64,000 bases of DNA from Natronosalvus halobius (lineage in GTDB: Archaea > Halobacteriota > Halobacteria > Halobacteriales > Natrialbaceae): assembly GCF_024138145.1 (NCBI RefSeq), contig NZ_CP099997.1, positions 558,001-622,000 on the forward strand, given 5' to 3'. The notes under the pieces were generated by a model. That model was not told the DNA's origin, did no database searches, and was given only the letters and a program-made list of their open reading frames with translations. The position numbers and the translations under genes were made by a program. Positions 25,945 to 34,914 of this stretch are shown in pieces (the stretch's first letter is position 1; the number at the start of each line of letters is the position of its first letter).

Positions 25945-26958
25945 TCACAGCTGCGTTGAGAGGAACTTCTCAAGCGGCCAACGTGGTGTGTGATCCTGTG
26001 ATTCATCTGTATACCCTAACCGGAAAAGATGCTGTGAAATACCGTCAGTAATTCCAACCTGAGTACCAAGCCCCTCTCGTTTTTCGGGGATTTCCAAAAT
26101 CTGACTCATTGGATGGGTGACGAGATCGTCGGCGCTGGCAGCAAGGGCTAGCCGTTCGTAAGCTTGTCCAGCTTTGACTCGCGCCGGTGGGTCGTCGGTT
26201 GACGTGACGAGAAGTCCGATGATGGGTGCGCTTCGAACCAGCTCCGAATTTTTCTGACTCTCACGATCACCGAGGTCGAAATGAGTTACAACAGCTTGTG
26301 CAATACGAGCCATAAGCCACGACTGGCCCAGCGCGCCGATCCCAACCCAGTAGCCGAGTTCTTTCCGGTACTCCGAATTGTTCATCTGGATCTGATCTGC
26401 TTCTGCCTGTAGCTCCCCGATTGATCGCTTTAGACCTGGCTCATCGATCAAATAAAGTGACACGCCGTCTTCGAGAATGCTCTGGTGGAGCGTATCTCGC
26501 GTGGGTTGGGGAAGCGATCGATCTTCGAACAGTGAATGGCTCGTGTATCGCTCCGTGATTTGCTTGAACAGCCCTCGTGGTCGGTCGCTCGATTGATTTC
26601 CATCCGAGTGAAGGGTCACGACGGCAATGGAATCGGTTTCTCCGGAATCGTGGTACTGGATTCGATAGTCGAATCCAAAATGCTCTGCTGCAATGCAGAG
26701 ATTTTCGATGGCACAGCCGAGGCTGAGATGTAACTCCCGTTTGTCGTGATCAGCCACCTCTAGCCAGCGTGTCTCGTCGGCAAAGATCTGGATTCGGTCT
26801 TCGTCTATCGTAAATTGCCATGGCTGTGAATTGTGGCTGGATGGTGCCAAGATCGCGTATCGAAGCAGGAACCGTGCCTGCTCTTCGATTGGCTCGTCGG
26901 CCGGGAATTCGTCCTGATCGAGTTCCCAGACCGTGGTCGTTAGCTCGTCCGAGTTCAT
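25945..26958 (-). CDS. Acg-like nitroreductase-family flavoprotein
   Basis: A 337-residue FMN-dependent protein. The N-terminal segment EEQARFLLRYAILAPSSHNS is followed by QPWQF, the classic FMN-contacting motif of Acg-type nitroreductases. Further family features are ELHLSLGCAIENLCIAAEHF, FKQITERYTSHSLFEDRSLP and VRSAPIIGLLVTS. The fold is a fused double nitroreductase unit, as in Mycobacterium Acg. The role could be flavin storage or reduction of nitro or quinone compounds. It has no obvious operon partner. Codon use is less GC-rich than in the core genes, consistent with an accessory gene. Confidence 0.8.
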   Translation of the reverse strand: MNSDELTTTVWELDQDEFPADEPIEEQARFLLRYAILAPSSHNSQPWQFTIDEDRIQIFADETRWLEVADHDKRELHLSLGCAIENLCIAAEHFGFDYRIQYHDSGETDSIAVVTLHSDGNQSSDRPRGLFKQITERYTSHSLFEDRSLPQPTRDTLHQSILEDGVSLYLIDEPGLKRSIGELQAEADQIQMNNSEYRKELGYWVGIGALGQSWLMARIAQAVVTHFDLGDRESQKNSELVRSAPIIGLLVTSTDDPPARVKAGQAYERLALAASADDLVTHPMSQILEIPEKREGLGTQVGITDGISQHLFRLGYTDESQDHTPRWPLEKFLSTQL

Positions 26959-27078
26959 GGCACGACGTCGCCAAGGACGGGCTTAACGCTCTGGATCGGT
27001 CTGTTGACCGAACTGATCATGAAGTTACTAGGTACGACGCCAGAGCGAAGACTGAAAGCCGCGTGTTACACGCAGCGA

Positions 27079-27786
27079 TCACGCACTACCGTCAGTCCCT
27101 GTTGGCCGGTCCGAGTGGATGCTTTCGTCTCGATCGAAGTGTTCAGCACGGGCTTTGATTCCACGCATAAGGCCGCGCTCCATGATGAAATGCGGGAGTT
27201 CATACGCTAGATAGCGGAGGACATATCCGAGGACTGTTCGGGTTTTCGGCTTTTGACCCCGGACAATGAAACGTGTCGTCTCCTCGCTCGTCGGATCGAG
27301 ATGGAACGTCCACGTCCCGCCATCGTATCCCTGGAGAACGAGCGTTCGGCCCGGTTCGATTCGTTTGACAGTCATCGCCGTGACTGGACTCTGTAACCAG
27401 TACTCTTCGTGAACCATGCGAATCGAATCACCCTCCTCCAGTTCCTGAAGTTCCGGGACGATTCGATTGACGTTGTGGATATCCGCACCGGCGAGATTTT
27501 CAAGCCAGGTGTAACTGTAGAAGCCACCGCGCCCCTGTCCGAGTTGCACGATCCACGGCCATACGTCCTCACTTGCCGTCTCGACTGTGATCGCGCGGGT
27601 GGTTTTCTCGCTCGGTTCGGGGACGAGGTCGTCGCCTGGCAGCAGCCGGCTGATCTCCTCGTCGGTGGCGCTCCACGTCCTGTGCCACGGCCGGAGAAGA
27701 AAGTGATAACTCGTTACCAACCCCGCCACCAGGAGCAGAATTACCGTGCCGTCGTGCCGACGCGTTGATGTCAAAGAGAAATCCAT
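27079..27786 (-). CDS. Membrane-anchored SRPBCC (START-like) protein
   Basis: A 235-residue protein. Residues about 13-32 form a transmembrane helix ([20 protein letters not shown]). The remainder matches SRPBCC proteins of the polyketide cyclase/dehydrase type: [55 protein letters not shown] and [13 protein letters not shown]. Such domains bind hydrophobic ligands in a helix-grip fold. The start [13 protein letters not shown] at 27786 is chosen over upstream in-frame ATGs because it directly precedes the helix. It is followed on its upstream side by an IS605-derived element, so promoter sequence may have been changed. Function unknown. Confidence 0.78.
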   Translation of the reverse strand: MDFSLTSTRRHDGTVILLLVAGLVTSYHFLLRPWHRTWSATDEEISRLLPGDDLVPEPSEKTTRAITVETASEDVWPWIVQLGQGRGGFYSYTWLENLAGADIHNVNRIVPELQELEEGDSIRMVHEEYWLQSPVTAMTVKRIEPGRTLVLQGYDGGTWTFHLDPTSEETTRFIVRGQKPKTRTVLGYVLRYLAYELPHFIMERGLMRGIKARAEHFDRDESIHSDRPTGTDGSA

Positions 27787-27904
27787 TGTTTCTTCTCCTC
27801 GTCGAGAATGCGTAGCTGACTTGGGTTGTGCACGTTGATATATTCGCCTCGGTATGGTTCCGATCATGGCCCTCACTGTGACTGAGTAGGACTTCCAGCG
27901 ACTA

Positions 27905-28430
27905 TTGACATCCTCCTCCGCGTAAACGCGGAGGAATCCTGAGCGTTGGAGATTTCAGGTTTGCAGTTCCACCGAACCCCGACACGGTGAGAATCCGTGT
28001 GGGGTTCACGGACTGTGGCGGGTGGGACTGCTGGGAGTGCCAAGCCCCCGGTACTCCTATCCTCCACTGCGTTCGACCCTCGTGGTTGTTTTTGCCCGGC
28101 GAGGGTTGGGCCAGCGTCGACGGACTCGGAGTTACGTTGCGTCTGCGTACAGCAGTCAACTCCAGTCGTACCCTGTGAGGATACGCCGGTCAGTGACTGG
28201 TTCCGATTATTGCTTGGTTGCTTGGGGCGGGCAGGCCGCCATCGTCGGACTAAGCGGGAATCGCTCCGTTCCCAGCCTGATTCCTGTTTCACCAGTATGC
28301 GGCCTGCCCACTTGAATGTCCACGTTAAAACCTCGAGTCTGTTGAAGTGTGTGGAGGGATTCCCCAGTGACGGCGCGTATCCACGCCGTGAACGGCGTGG
28401 TATTGCGCCTGCTCCGCGTATAACGGACAT
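27905..28430 (-). mobile_element. Second IS200/IS605-derived element without tnpB
   Basis: The left end carries CCTCCGCGTAAACGCGGAGG (27915-27934, 8-bp stem, TAAA loop) preceded by TTGACATCCT, the usual right-end signature of IS1341-type elements. The right side carries CCACGCCGTGAACGGCGTGG (28381-28400, 9-bp stem, GA loop). No TnpB or TnpA frame lies between. A 31-base block at 28032-28062 matches the first element at 29 of 31 bases. A minus-strand trace next to the right end (VNPTRILTVSGFGGTANLKS) may be the leftover of the tnpB tail or of overlapping RNA. It probably derives from a full element by internal deletion. Confidence 0.65.
28032..28062 (-). ncRNA. Possible omega-RNA core block in second element
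   Basis: This is the same conserved block as at 17492-17522, with two mismatches. It lies 97 bases inside the right-end hairpin here and 62 bases inside it in the first element. GGAGT and ACTCC within it can pair. Assignment as part of the IS1341-type sense-overlapping or omega RNA rests on position only. Confidence 0.35.
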
Positions 28431-28625
28431 TGGGTTCGCCAGACAGATCGCTTGATATCGACGATCTCATGATCTGCTACTTGATTCGGATTATCTAGAC
28501 AATACTGACAACCATTTGATTACCGTGCTGGGTGCACATCTAGGATATGTACGAGACAATCCTTGTTCGTCGGGGTTAGCACTTGCCACTAAGAACGCAG
28601 CCGCAGAGTTACGAGAAGAGAAAGC

Positions 28626-28865
28626 ATGACCGAAAAGTGTAAAATCGAACTATTGCCTGATGCAGAAACTTGCTACCGGTATCTTCAGGCCGGGTTTGGT
28701 ATCATCGTCCTCATCTTCTTGATCGGACTGTTGGTCCTTGCAGTTCCAGCCCTGATCCCGATATATGAAGTAATCGTGATGCCAGCGTTGTTTGTTGGAC
28801 TTGGCCTGCTTCTATACAGCGTCGGAACACACCTACACATTATCACTCAAATATGCTCGAAATGA
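28626..28865 (+). CDS. 79-residue membrane protein next to a K+ channel
   Basis: The protein starts MTEKCKIELLPDAETCYRYL. It has two hydrophobic helices: IIVLIFLIGLLVLAVPALI near 26-44 and VIVMPALFVGLGLLLYSVG near 49-67. The short loop between contains PIYE. The size, two-helix hairpin and position, 101 bases before a two-helix potassium channel on the same strand, make a small accessory subunit conceivable. No family is recognised. Confidence 0.6.
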   Translation: MTEKCKIELLPDAETCYRYLQAGFGIIVLIFLIGLLVLAVPALIPIYEVIVMPALFVGLGLLLYSVGTHLHIITQICSK

Positions 28866-28966
28866 GAGAAGATGACGAGAAACGTTCCTGAGAAGAGAAT
28901 CGAGAAGCACCCAACTTGATGAAAGACCCAGCAGTCTTCGGCCATGGCGAGAATAGGTGAAAGGGG

Positions 28967-30313
28967 ATGAGTATTGATCGCTGGGCAACGAAGACGACGC
29001 GATGGTTAACGAAGCTGAGCCTCGGATATCGCATCGCAGTGTACGTCGTCATCGTGGCCGTCATCATGAGTGTCTACACGGCCTTTTACTGGTACGGAAT
29101 GGCCGTGTACGAGGACCGCAACCTCTCTCTCGCTGGCGCCCTTCAGACAGTCGTCCAGTCGTTGACGACCACAGGATACGGGCAAGACGCACCGTGGGAA
29201 ACGACGATCATGAACCTGTTCACGATTCTAATGCAGTTCACCGGCATCCTGCTCCTCTTTCTCCTCCTGCCACTATTCGTCGTGCCCTGGTTCAGTCAGT
29301 TTCTCCAGCAACGGCGGTTCGATACCGTCGAGCCACTCGAAAATCACGTCGTAATCTCCGGACACACACCGCTCGTCCACACGTTCATCACCGAGATTGA
29401 ATCACACGCTCATCAACACCCCTACGTAATCATTGAAACGGACCAAGATCGCGCGGTAGAGCTCCGCGATCTCGGACACACCGTGTTACACGGCGATCCG
29501 GAATCCGAATCTGACCTCCGGAAAGCCTCGGTCGAGAAGGCACAGGCAGCGGTCGTCGCTGGCGACGATCAGTTGACGCTGAACGCTGCGCTCGCTATCC
29601 GCGACGTGGCTCCGATGGTCCCGATAACCGCAACACTTGAGGACGCGACACTCCGGCAGTATCTGCACTCGGCTGGCGTCGAGTACGTCGTACAGCCACG
29701 ACAGGTCATCGGGCAAGCGCTCGCCACGCACTATGCGATGAGCGAGGGAATGCAGTCCGATCGAATCGTTATCCTCGGTCACGGAACGGTCGGCAGTACC
29801 GTTCGGTCGGCGTTGGAAACCTGGGGTGCGGATCCGACCGTCGTAGATATTGACGAGGGCGAACACGTGGACGTCGTCGGCGACGCAACTGTTACGAAGA
29901 CACTTCAAGAGGCGGGCGTAAAAAACGCAGACGCAGTCATCATTTCGCTTCCTAAAGACCGACAAGCACTGTACGCAACACTACTTGCGCGTGAGTTGAG
30001 TTCTACAGTCGATATCTTTGTGCGAGTGACAGAGAGCGAAGCAGTTGGACGAGTCAAACGAGCAGGCGCGGACTACGTACTTGAGTTATCGGAGATCTCT
30101 GGACAGATGGTCGCTGCTGCTGTCCTCGACGAGCCCGTTAGCGGTACTGACAGTGATATTCTGTTCACTCGTCTGAGCGACCCGGACGTAGAACTCTCAG
30201 CGCTCGACATTGACCGCATCATCGGTGTCAGTCGAAATGAGGAGTTGCATCTCGCACCTGATCATGATTTCGAACTCCAACAAAACGATCTTCTCATCTA
30301 CGTAAGAGAGTGA
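28967..30313 (+). CDS. Two-helix potassium channel with tandem RCK (TrkA-N) domains
   Basis: A 448-residue ion channel protein. Helix 1 is AVYVVIVAVIMSVYTAFYWY (near 24-43). The pore helix and selectivity filter are LQTVVQSLTTTGYGQ (filter at 67-73). Helix 2 is NLFTILMQFTGILLLFLLLP (near 83-102). Two Rossmann-type RCK domains follow, from about 127 (HVVISGHTPLVHTFI, with the nucleotide loop partly degenerate) and from about 266 (IVILGHGTVGSTV, intact glycine motif), with a TrkA-C-like end at 375-448. It therefore forms tetrameric gated K+ pores controlled by a nucleotide or ion. A purine-rich AGGTGAAAGGGG tract precedes the ATG. It is followed by a CPA2 antiporter gene 120 bases later. Confidence 0.9.
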   Translation: MSIDRWATKTTRWLTKLSLGYRIAVYVVIVAVIMSVYTAFYWYGMAVYEDRNLSLAGALQTVVQSLTTTGYGQDAPWETTIMNLFTILMQFTGILLLFLLLPLFVVPWFSQFLQQRRFDTVEPLENHVVISGHTPLVHTFITEIESHAHQHPYVIIETDQDRAVELRDLGHTVLHGDPESESDLRKASVEKAQAAVVAGDDQLTLNAALAIRDVAPMVPITATLEDATLRQYLHSAGVEYVVQPRQVIGQALATHYAMSEGMQSDRIVILGHGTVGSTVRSALETWGADPTVVDIDEGEHVDVVGDATVTKTLQEAGVKNADAVIISLPKDRQALYATLLARELSSTVDIFVRVTESEAVGRVKRAGADYVLELSEISGQMVAAAVLDEPVSGTDSDILFTRLSDPDVELSALDIDRIIGVSRNEELHLAPDHDFELQQNDLLIYVRE

Positions 30314-30433
30314 TACACCCAGCCGCTATCGATTCCGCCAGCTTGGCAAAAAGTCCGCTATTTCGCCGTGGAATTCGGCCCTTGTTGGTTTGTGACGCAA
30401 AGATATCGCCGAAAACGATCGGAGAGAGGATAG

Positions 30434-32566
30434 GTGAAGCGGTGGTATGACGTTTTGATCGGCGGTGAACTCCTAGTGACACTGTTTCCAACCATTCCTG
30501 TCGAAGATCCGATAACTATCTTCGCGTTGGCGATGATTATTTTTCTCGTCGCACAACTCCTCTTGGAACGCCATCGATTGCCCGGCATTATCGGAATCAT
30601 CCTCGTTGGGGCTGCAATCGGTCCGAATGCAGCTGGTATTATCGAGCGAGGGGATGCGATCGTTCTCCTCGGGGAGGTTGGACTGATCTATCTGATGTTC
30701 CTCGCCGGTGTCGAGATCGATCTCAATAGGTTTTTTGACAACATCGACCAGAGCATCATCTTCGGCGTTCTCGCATTCCTCATTCCTCAGGGAGTCGGTA
30801 CCGTTTTCGGGATGTGGGTGTTCGGATTTTCGTTGCCAACGGCGCTATTGTTCGCGGCTATCTTCGCCTCGCATACGCTGCTCGCATATCCTGTTGCCCG
30901 TCAATTAGGGATCGTCGGCAATGACGCCGTCACAGCAACCATCGGCGGCACCGTGCTCACGAACGTACTCGCACTGCTCGTTCTCGTCATCGTCGTTGCT
31001 TCGGCGGAAGCTCCCCTCGATTGGCTGTTTTGGGTGGAACTCGGGCTTGGCATCGCGCTGCTCTTCACCGGGATCTGGTATATCGTTCCGTGGCTCGGTC
31101 GCCGGTTCTTTCGGAGCTTGGCCGAAGAGAGTTATTTCGAGTTCCTGTTCGTCATGGCTGCTCTCTTCGGTTCAGCGGTTTTCGCTGAAGTAGTTGGAGC
31201 CGAACCCATTATCGGAGCGCTTGTAGCGGGACTGGCGCTCAACCGGCTCATCCCCGATCGAGGGCCATTGATGAATCGCGTCCAGTTCGTTGGCAACGCG
31301 CTGTTCATCCCGTTCTTTCTCCTCTCGATAGGGTTGCTCGTTGATGTGACTGCGATTGTTGGGGGCCGCGAGTCGCTGCTGCTCGCCGGGGCACTGATCG
31401 GACTCACACTCGTCACGAAGTTCGTCGCGTCTTGGCTTACCGGCCTGCTGTACGCGTATGACCACGACCAGATCGGAAGCATGTTCGGGCTCTCGGTCGG
31501 ACAGGCCGAAGCGTTAGCGATCGTGCTCATCGCGTTCGACGCTAGTGTTCCCGGATTCGATACGGATATGATCAACGGCGCGGTGTTGATGATCCTCGTC
31601 GTGAGTCTGGTCAGTCCGATCGTGGTGGAGAAATACGGTCGAGCAGTCGTGACGAAAGACCGGCGAGGGAAACGCAAGCCGACCGACGTTCGTCAACGGA
31701 TCCTCATTCCGTTTACTCCGGTCCCCGAGCACCACGAGAAGCTGATGAGGTATCACGAATCGCTGGTCGATCTGGCATTATTTATCCGGGAGGAACAATC
31801 CACCGAACCGTTACACACGCTGGCGGTCGTCCACCCGGGACCGAAAACGGAACGAAAGGTTGCGACCGCCGATGCAGCAATCGCACACACGGAAGAGTAT
31901 GCTGCCGGCGCAGAGGTGCCGGTAACGTTTCACACGCGGGTCGATCACAACATCGCCTCCGGGATCACTCGCGCAGCCGTTGAAAACCGGATCACGACGA
32001 TCCTTCTCGACTGGGATGGGATGCGGCTCTATAGACAACCTCTCTTCAGTCAGACTACGCGGCAGGTTCTCGCATGGACTGATCAACTCGTTCTCGTCTC
32101 CCGAATCAGGGCACCTCTCAATACCGTCTCCCGAATCGTCTTCGTGCTTCCACCCGAGCTGTCACATGATCCAAACTTCTACGAGGTCGGACAGACGATC
32201 GAACGAATCGCAGCGGGTACTGGAGCACCTATCCGAGCACTCGTCGTCGAGGAGTCGGGGGGTCGTTACGAGCAGCTGTTCGGGAAACTCAAATCGAACA
32301 CGCCTATCGAGAGAGAATCCATCGATGACTGGGAACAATTGATTCGGGTTCTTTCTGAAGACGTGACGGCGGACGATCTCGTGGTGTGTGCGAGCGCTCG
32401 CCGAAACACTATCGGTTGGCGACCAGTACTTCAAGAACTGACTGAACGCGTCTCGACGCTCACGCCGGGTGACTTCGTCGTAATCTATCCGCCGGTCGGT
32501 AGGGGTACCGACGAGCAGCCGCAATTGTCGATGGAATACAAACGCTCGAATTACCGAAATTTGTGA
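30434..32566 (+). CDS. CPA2-type cation:proton antiporter with Usp-like C-terminal region
   Basis: A 710-residue protein read from a GTG. Residues about 20-395 contain twelve or more helices of a Na+/H+ exchanger domain: LAMIIFLVAQLLLERHRLPG, then IIGIILVGAAIGP, and LIYLMFLAGVEIDLNRFFDN. Residues about 420-710 are soluble and consist of two universal-stress-like units (QRILIPFTPVPEHHEKLMRY, ITTILLDWDGMR, RIVFVLPPELSHDPNFYEVG, DLVVCASARRNTIGW). The tail may sense nucleotides and gate exchange. Next to a K+ channel in the same direction, it suggests a K+ and pH homeostasis unit for a salt-in organism. K+ or Na+ specificity cannot be told. Confidence 0.9.
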   Translation: MKRWYDVLIGGELLVTLFPTIPVEDPITIFALAMIIFLVAQLLLERHRLPGIIGIILVGAAIGPNAAGIIERGDAIVLLGEVGLIYLMFLAGVEIDLNRFFDNIDQSIIFGVLAFLIPQGVGTVFGMWVFGFSLPTALLFAAIFASHTLLAYPVARQLGIVGNDAVTATIGGTVLTNVLALLVLVIVVASAEAPLDWLFWVELGLGIALLFTGIWYIVPWLGRRFFRSLAEESYFEFLFVMAALFGSAVFAEVVGAEPIIGALVAGLALNRLIPDRGPLMNRVQFVGNALFIPFFLLSIGLLVDVTAIVGGRESLLLAGALIGLTLVTKFVASWLTGLLYAYDHDQIGSMFGLSVGQAEALAIVLIAFDASVPGFDTDMINGAVLMILVVSLVSPIVVEKYGRAVVTKDRRGKRKPTDVRQRILIPFTPVPEHHEKLMRYHESLVDLALFIREEQSTEPLHTLAVVHPGPKTERKVATADAAIAHTEEYAAGAEVPVTFHTRVDHNIASGITRAAVENRITTILLDWDGMRLYRQPLFSQTTRQVLAWTDQLVLVSRIRAPLNTVSRIVFVLPPELSHDPNFYEVGQTIERIAAGTGAPIRALVVEESGGRYEQLFGKLKSNTPIERESIDDWEQLIRVLSEDVTADDLVVCASARRNTIGWRPVLQELTERVSTLTPGDFVVIYPPVGRGTDEQPQLSMEYKRSNYRNL

Positions 32567-32956
32567 GAGTGAGATTCCTTCAAAACCGCGGATAAATGGT
32601 GAGAGAAATCGCGGCCTCGATAATATCGATTATCGACTCGGTTTCCTACTGATTCTCGGAATGACGGCCGGCATCGAGTCGGGAAACGGGCATTACTGCT
32701 GCTGGCGGATGTCGGACTCGCGGATCTCATCGTCAATCTTACCGGCATGATCGAGGCGCCGATCATTACGTTCGTCGTCCTGTGCGCCTTTTCGTGGATG
32801 CACAACACTATCGCCGCGAGAGTCACCGTCAGCGAGTGAGCAACAGATTCTCACTATCTTTTAGAGTGATTTTGTAATCATATCTTCTCGCACTACGTTT
32901 CCTGCCGCGTGAGATTTGGGGGCTAGCTAACATACTTGGACAGCCTATCTCAGGGT
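32567..32956 (+). other. Intergenic region with a membrane-protein fragment
   Basis: A frame ending at TGA 32837-32839 reads LLLADVGLADLIVNLTGMIE, then FVVLCAFSWMHNTIAARVTV. It resembles the last helix of a membrane protein but has no start or family. It is probably gene debris after the antiporter. The remaining part should hold the promoter of the SHOCT gene. Confidence 0.35.
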
Positions 32957-33313
32957 ATGGCAACCGACGATTCACTGGTTCGGACGATCCTGATCGTCAT
33001 CGCCGCATTCCTGATCCTGCCGTTCCTCATGATGGTGGTCATGATGCCGATGATGGGTCTGTGGGGATGGGATCACATGTGGACTGGGAGTACATGGGAC
33101 GGAACTGGAGCCACGTGGATGTGGCTTCTCATGTCGGTGGTGCCTTTGCTCGTGATTCTCGGGTTCGGGTACCTCCTGTACAGTGTGATTCGCCAGTCCA
33201 GTACTCAACAAAGTGATACTGCACTCCTAGAGTTGAGGACGGCCTATGCCCGTGGTGACATTTCGAATGAAGAGTTCGAAGAACGCCGCGAGCGACTCCA
33301 AAGCAAGGTGTAG
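32957..33313 (+). CDS. SHOCT-domain membrane protein
   Basis: A 118-residue protein of a common haloarchaeal type. It has two transmembrane helices (TILIVIAAFLILPFLMMVVM near 10-29 and MWLLMSVVPLLVILGFGYLL near 55-74). A loop rich in Trp, Gly and Met lies between them (MGLWGWDHMWTGSTWDGTG). A C-terminal SHOCT motif is at about 88-115 (LLELRTAYARGDISNEEFEE). The ATG at 32957 gives the standard N-terminus; an in-frame ATG seven codons upstream is less likely. SHOCT tails are thought to mediate oligomerisation; the cellular role is unknown. Confidence 0.82.
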   Translation: MATDDSLVRTILIVIAAFLILPFLMMVVMMPMMGLWGWDHMWTGSTWDGTGATWMWLLMSVVPLLVILGFGYLLYSVIRQSSTQQSDTALLELRTAYARGDISNEEFEERRERLQSKV

Positions 33314-33573
33314 TCTCTGGCAAACAATCAGCGCAGAAGTTTCATTGATTCTTGAGAGTGGATCCAGTTTCTCAGGATCGAAGTCAGTAACTCATGCACG
33401 TGTCACCGTCCCGAATTCGATTGGCTCAGAACCCCGTACATTTTGGATGCTCCCGTCAGGTCGAAGAGGCTCGACCCGGCGGATACTGTCTAGTTTAGCA
33501 GCTACCTCTCAAGACCAAGCTACATGATTCACTGCTGTTTTCCACAATAGCGACCACAAAAGCTGGTCTGGCA

Positions 33574-34866
33574 TTACGTTCCGAGAGGATACCCGACGAG
33601 CGCTGCGTTCTTGGCATCGTTGTCGACTTCCATCGCTGCGAGCGTCGACCCATCAGCTGAAATCGCCGAATAGTACGGCCCAGCCTCATTTTCGCCTTCC
33701 CAGATTGGCTCACCATTTTCGAGTACGAACAATTCAAAGTCGAGCGTTGACACAGCCACTCGCGTTCCATCGGCCGAGACGGTCATTGGATCGGCCACTA
33801 CGTTCGCGTTGCCCATTTCGCTCTCCCAGAGAACTGAGCCGTCACTACTATCGAGTGCAGTAACAGGTGATTCTGCAACAATAGTCGTGCCATCGCCTGA
33901 AAGCACAGTCATTGTTGGTGACTCATCGCGTTGCCAGCGGAGTTCCCCGTCAAGATCGAACGCGAGCGTCGACCAGTCATCTGTCCCTGCCACTACGATG
34001 CCTTCGTCCTCGTTGATGGCGATATCGAGAACATCCTCGGCCGTTTCGTGACGCCACAAGAGGTCGCCATCAGCTCCGTAGAGCCGGACATTCGGCTGAC
34101 CAGAGCGTTCAAGCCCGTCGTCAATATGCACGCACGCGACGGCAATATACTGGCCATCATCGGAAACATCTACTGCCCACCCAGCAGCATCCTCTAAGGG
34201 CTGTTCCCATGCCAGTTCACCCTCCTGGACGACACCCACGTGAGGAGCGACGTCCATCGGGTTTGAAACAGCGGCAACGGTTGTGAGGTCACCAGATACC
34301 CCGATGTCCCACAGACCTGGTTGTTCGTAGGCCCACTCTGCCTCTGTGCTGGGTGTACCAATCAATCCACCAGCATCATCGAGGTTGCCGCCTCCGAACA
34401 CATCGACGTCCATCGCTGCTGCAACGATGGTATTAGTCTCTTCAGTTACCGCGACATGGGAGACTGGAAAGCCACTCGAGTCACCCGGAAGGACAAATTC
34501 GACGGCCTCGTAGTCGTTTGAATCAGTTGCGATGTAGGCTCGCGCTGTACCTGGGTAGACTCCAAACGCGATAATGCTGCCAGATTCGGAAACAGATGCG
34601 GTTGCACCACCATCGTCGATTGTCTCACGGAATAGTTCGCCGTTCTGAGCACTTACTGGTGGGATCACTGTCGCCCCGCCCATCACTGCTAACGCGCTCA
34701 GGTATTGTCGTCGGCTAATGCTCCCTGCAACGGTTCTGCGGTCGTTACAATCGCCCTCGTGTGTGGCATGCCCCCATATACAGAAGTTACCACAGAGATC
34801 GATATAAAGGGCATACAGGGTACTAAACGGTCGAAATCGATGGTATTCGGCATTATTGAAACCCAA
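33574..34866 (-). CDS. Tat-exported PQQ-like/WD-type beta-propeller protein
   Basis: A predicted 430-residue protein. A Tat-type signal (ISRRQYLSALAVMGGATVIP) lies about 50 residues in. The mature part has repeated blades: VSESGSIIAFGVYPGTARAY, VSGDLTTVAAVSNPMDVAPH, VSDDGQYIAVACVHIDDG, LLWRHETAEDVLDIAINEDE and VSADGTRVAVSTLDFELFVL. These resemble PQQ-enzyme-repeat propellers but show no PQQ or metal site. The only in-frame ATG is at 34866, which makes the leader unusually long. A small indel near 34770 would instead allow a start at the ATG in MPHTRAIVTTAEPLQG, so the first 45 residues are uncertain. It is probably an extracytoplasmic scaffold protein. The 260 bases downstream (33314-33573) hold nothing recognised. 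Confidence 0.7.
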   Translation of the reverse strand: MGFNNAEYHRFRPFSTLYALYIDLCGNFCIWGHATHEGDCNDRRTVAGSISRRQYLSALAVMGGATVIPPVSAQNGELFRETIDDGGATASVSESGSIIAFGVYPGTARAYIATDSNDYEAVEFVLPGDSSGFPVSHVAVTEETNTIVAAAMDVDVFGGGNLDDAGGLIGTPSTEAEWAYEQPGLWDIGVSGDLTTVAAVSNPMDVAPHVGVVQEGELAWEQPLEDAAGWAVDVSDDGQYIAVACVHIDDGLERSGQPNVRLYGADGDLLWRHETAEDVLDIAINEDEGIVVAGTDDWSTLAFDLDGELRWQRDESPTMTVLSGDGTTIVAESPVTALDSSDGSVLWESEMGNANVVADPMTVSADGTRVAVSTLDFELFVLENGEPIWEGENEAGPYYSAISADGSTLAAMEVDNDAKNAALVGYPLGT

Positions 34867-34914
34867 CCAACATGTGGCAAGAACAGATATACTAATCTAA
34901 TAACCAGTAGGTGT

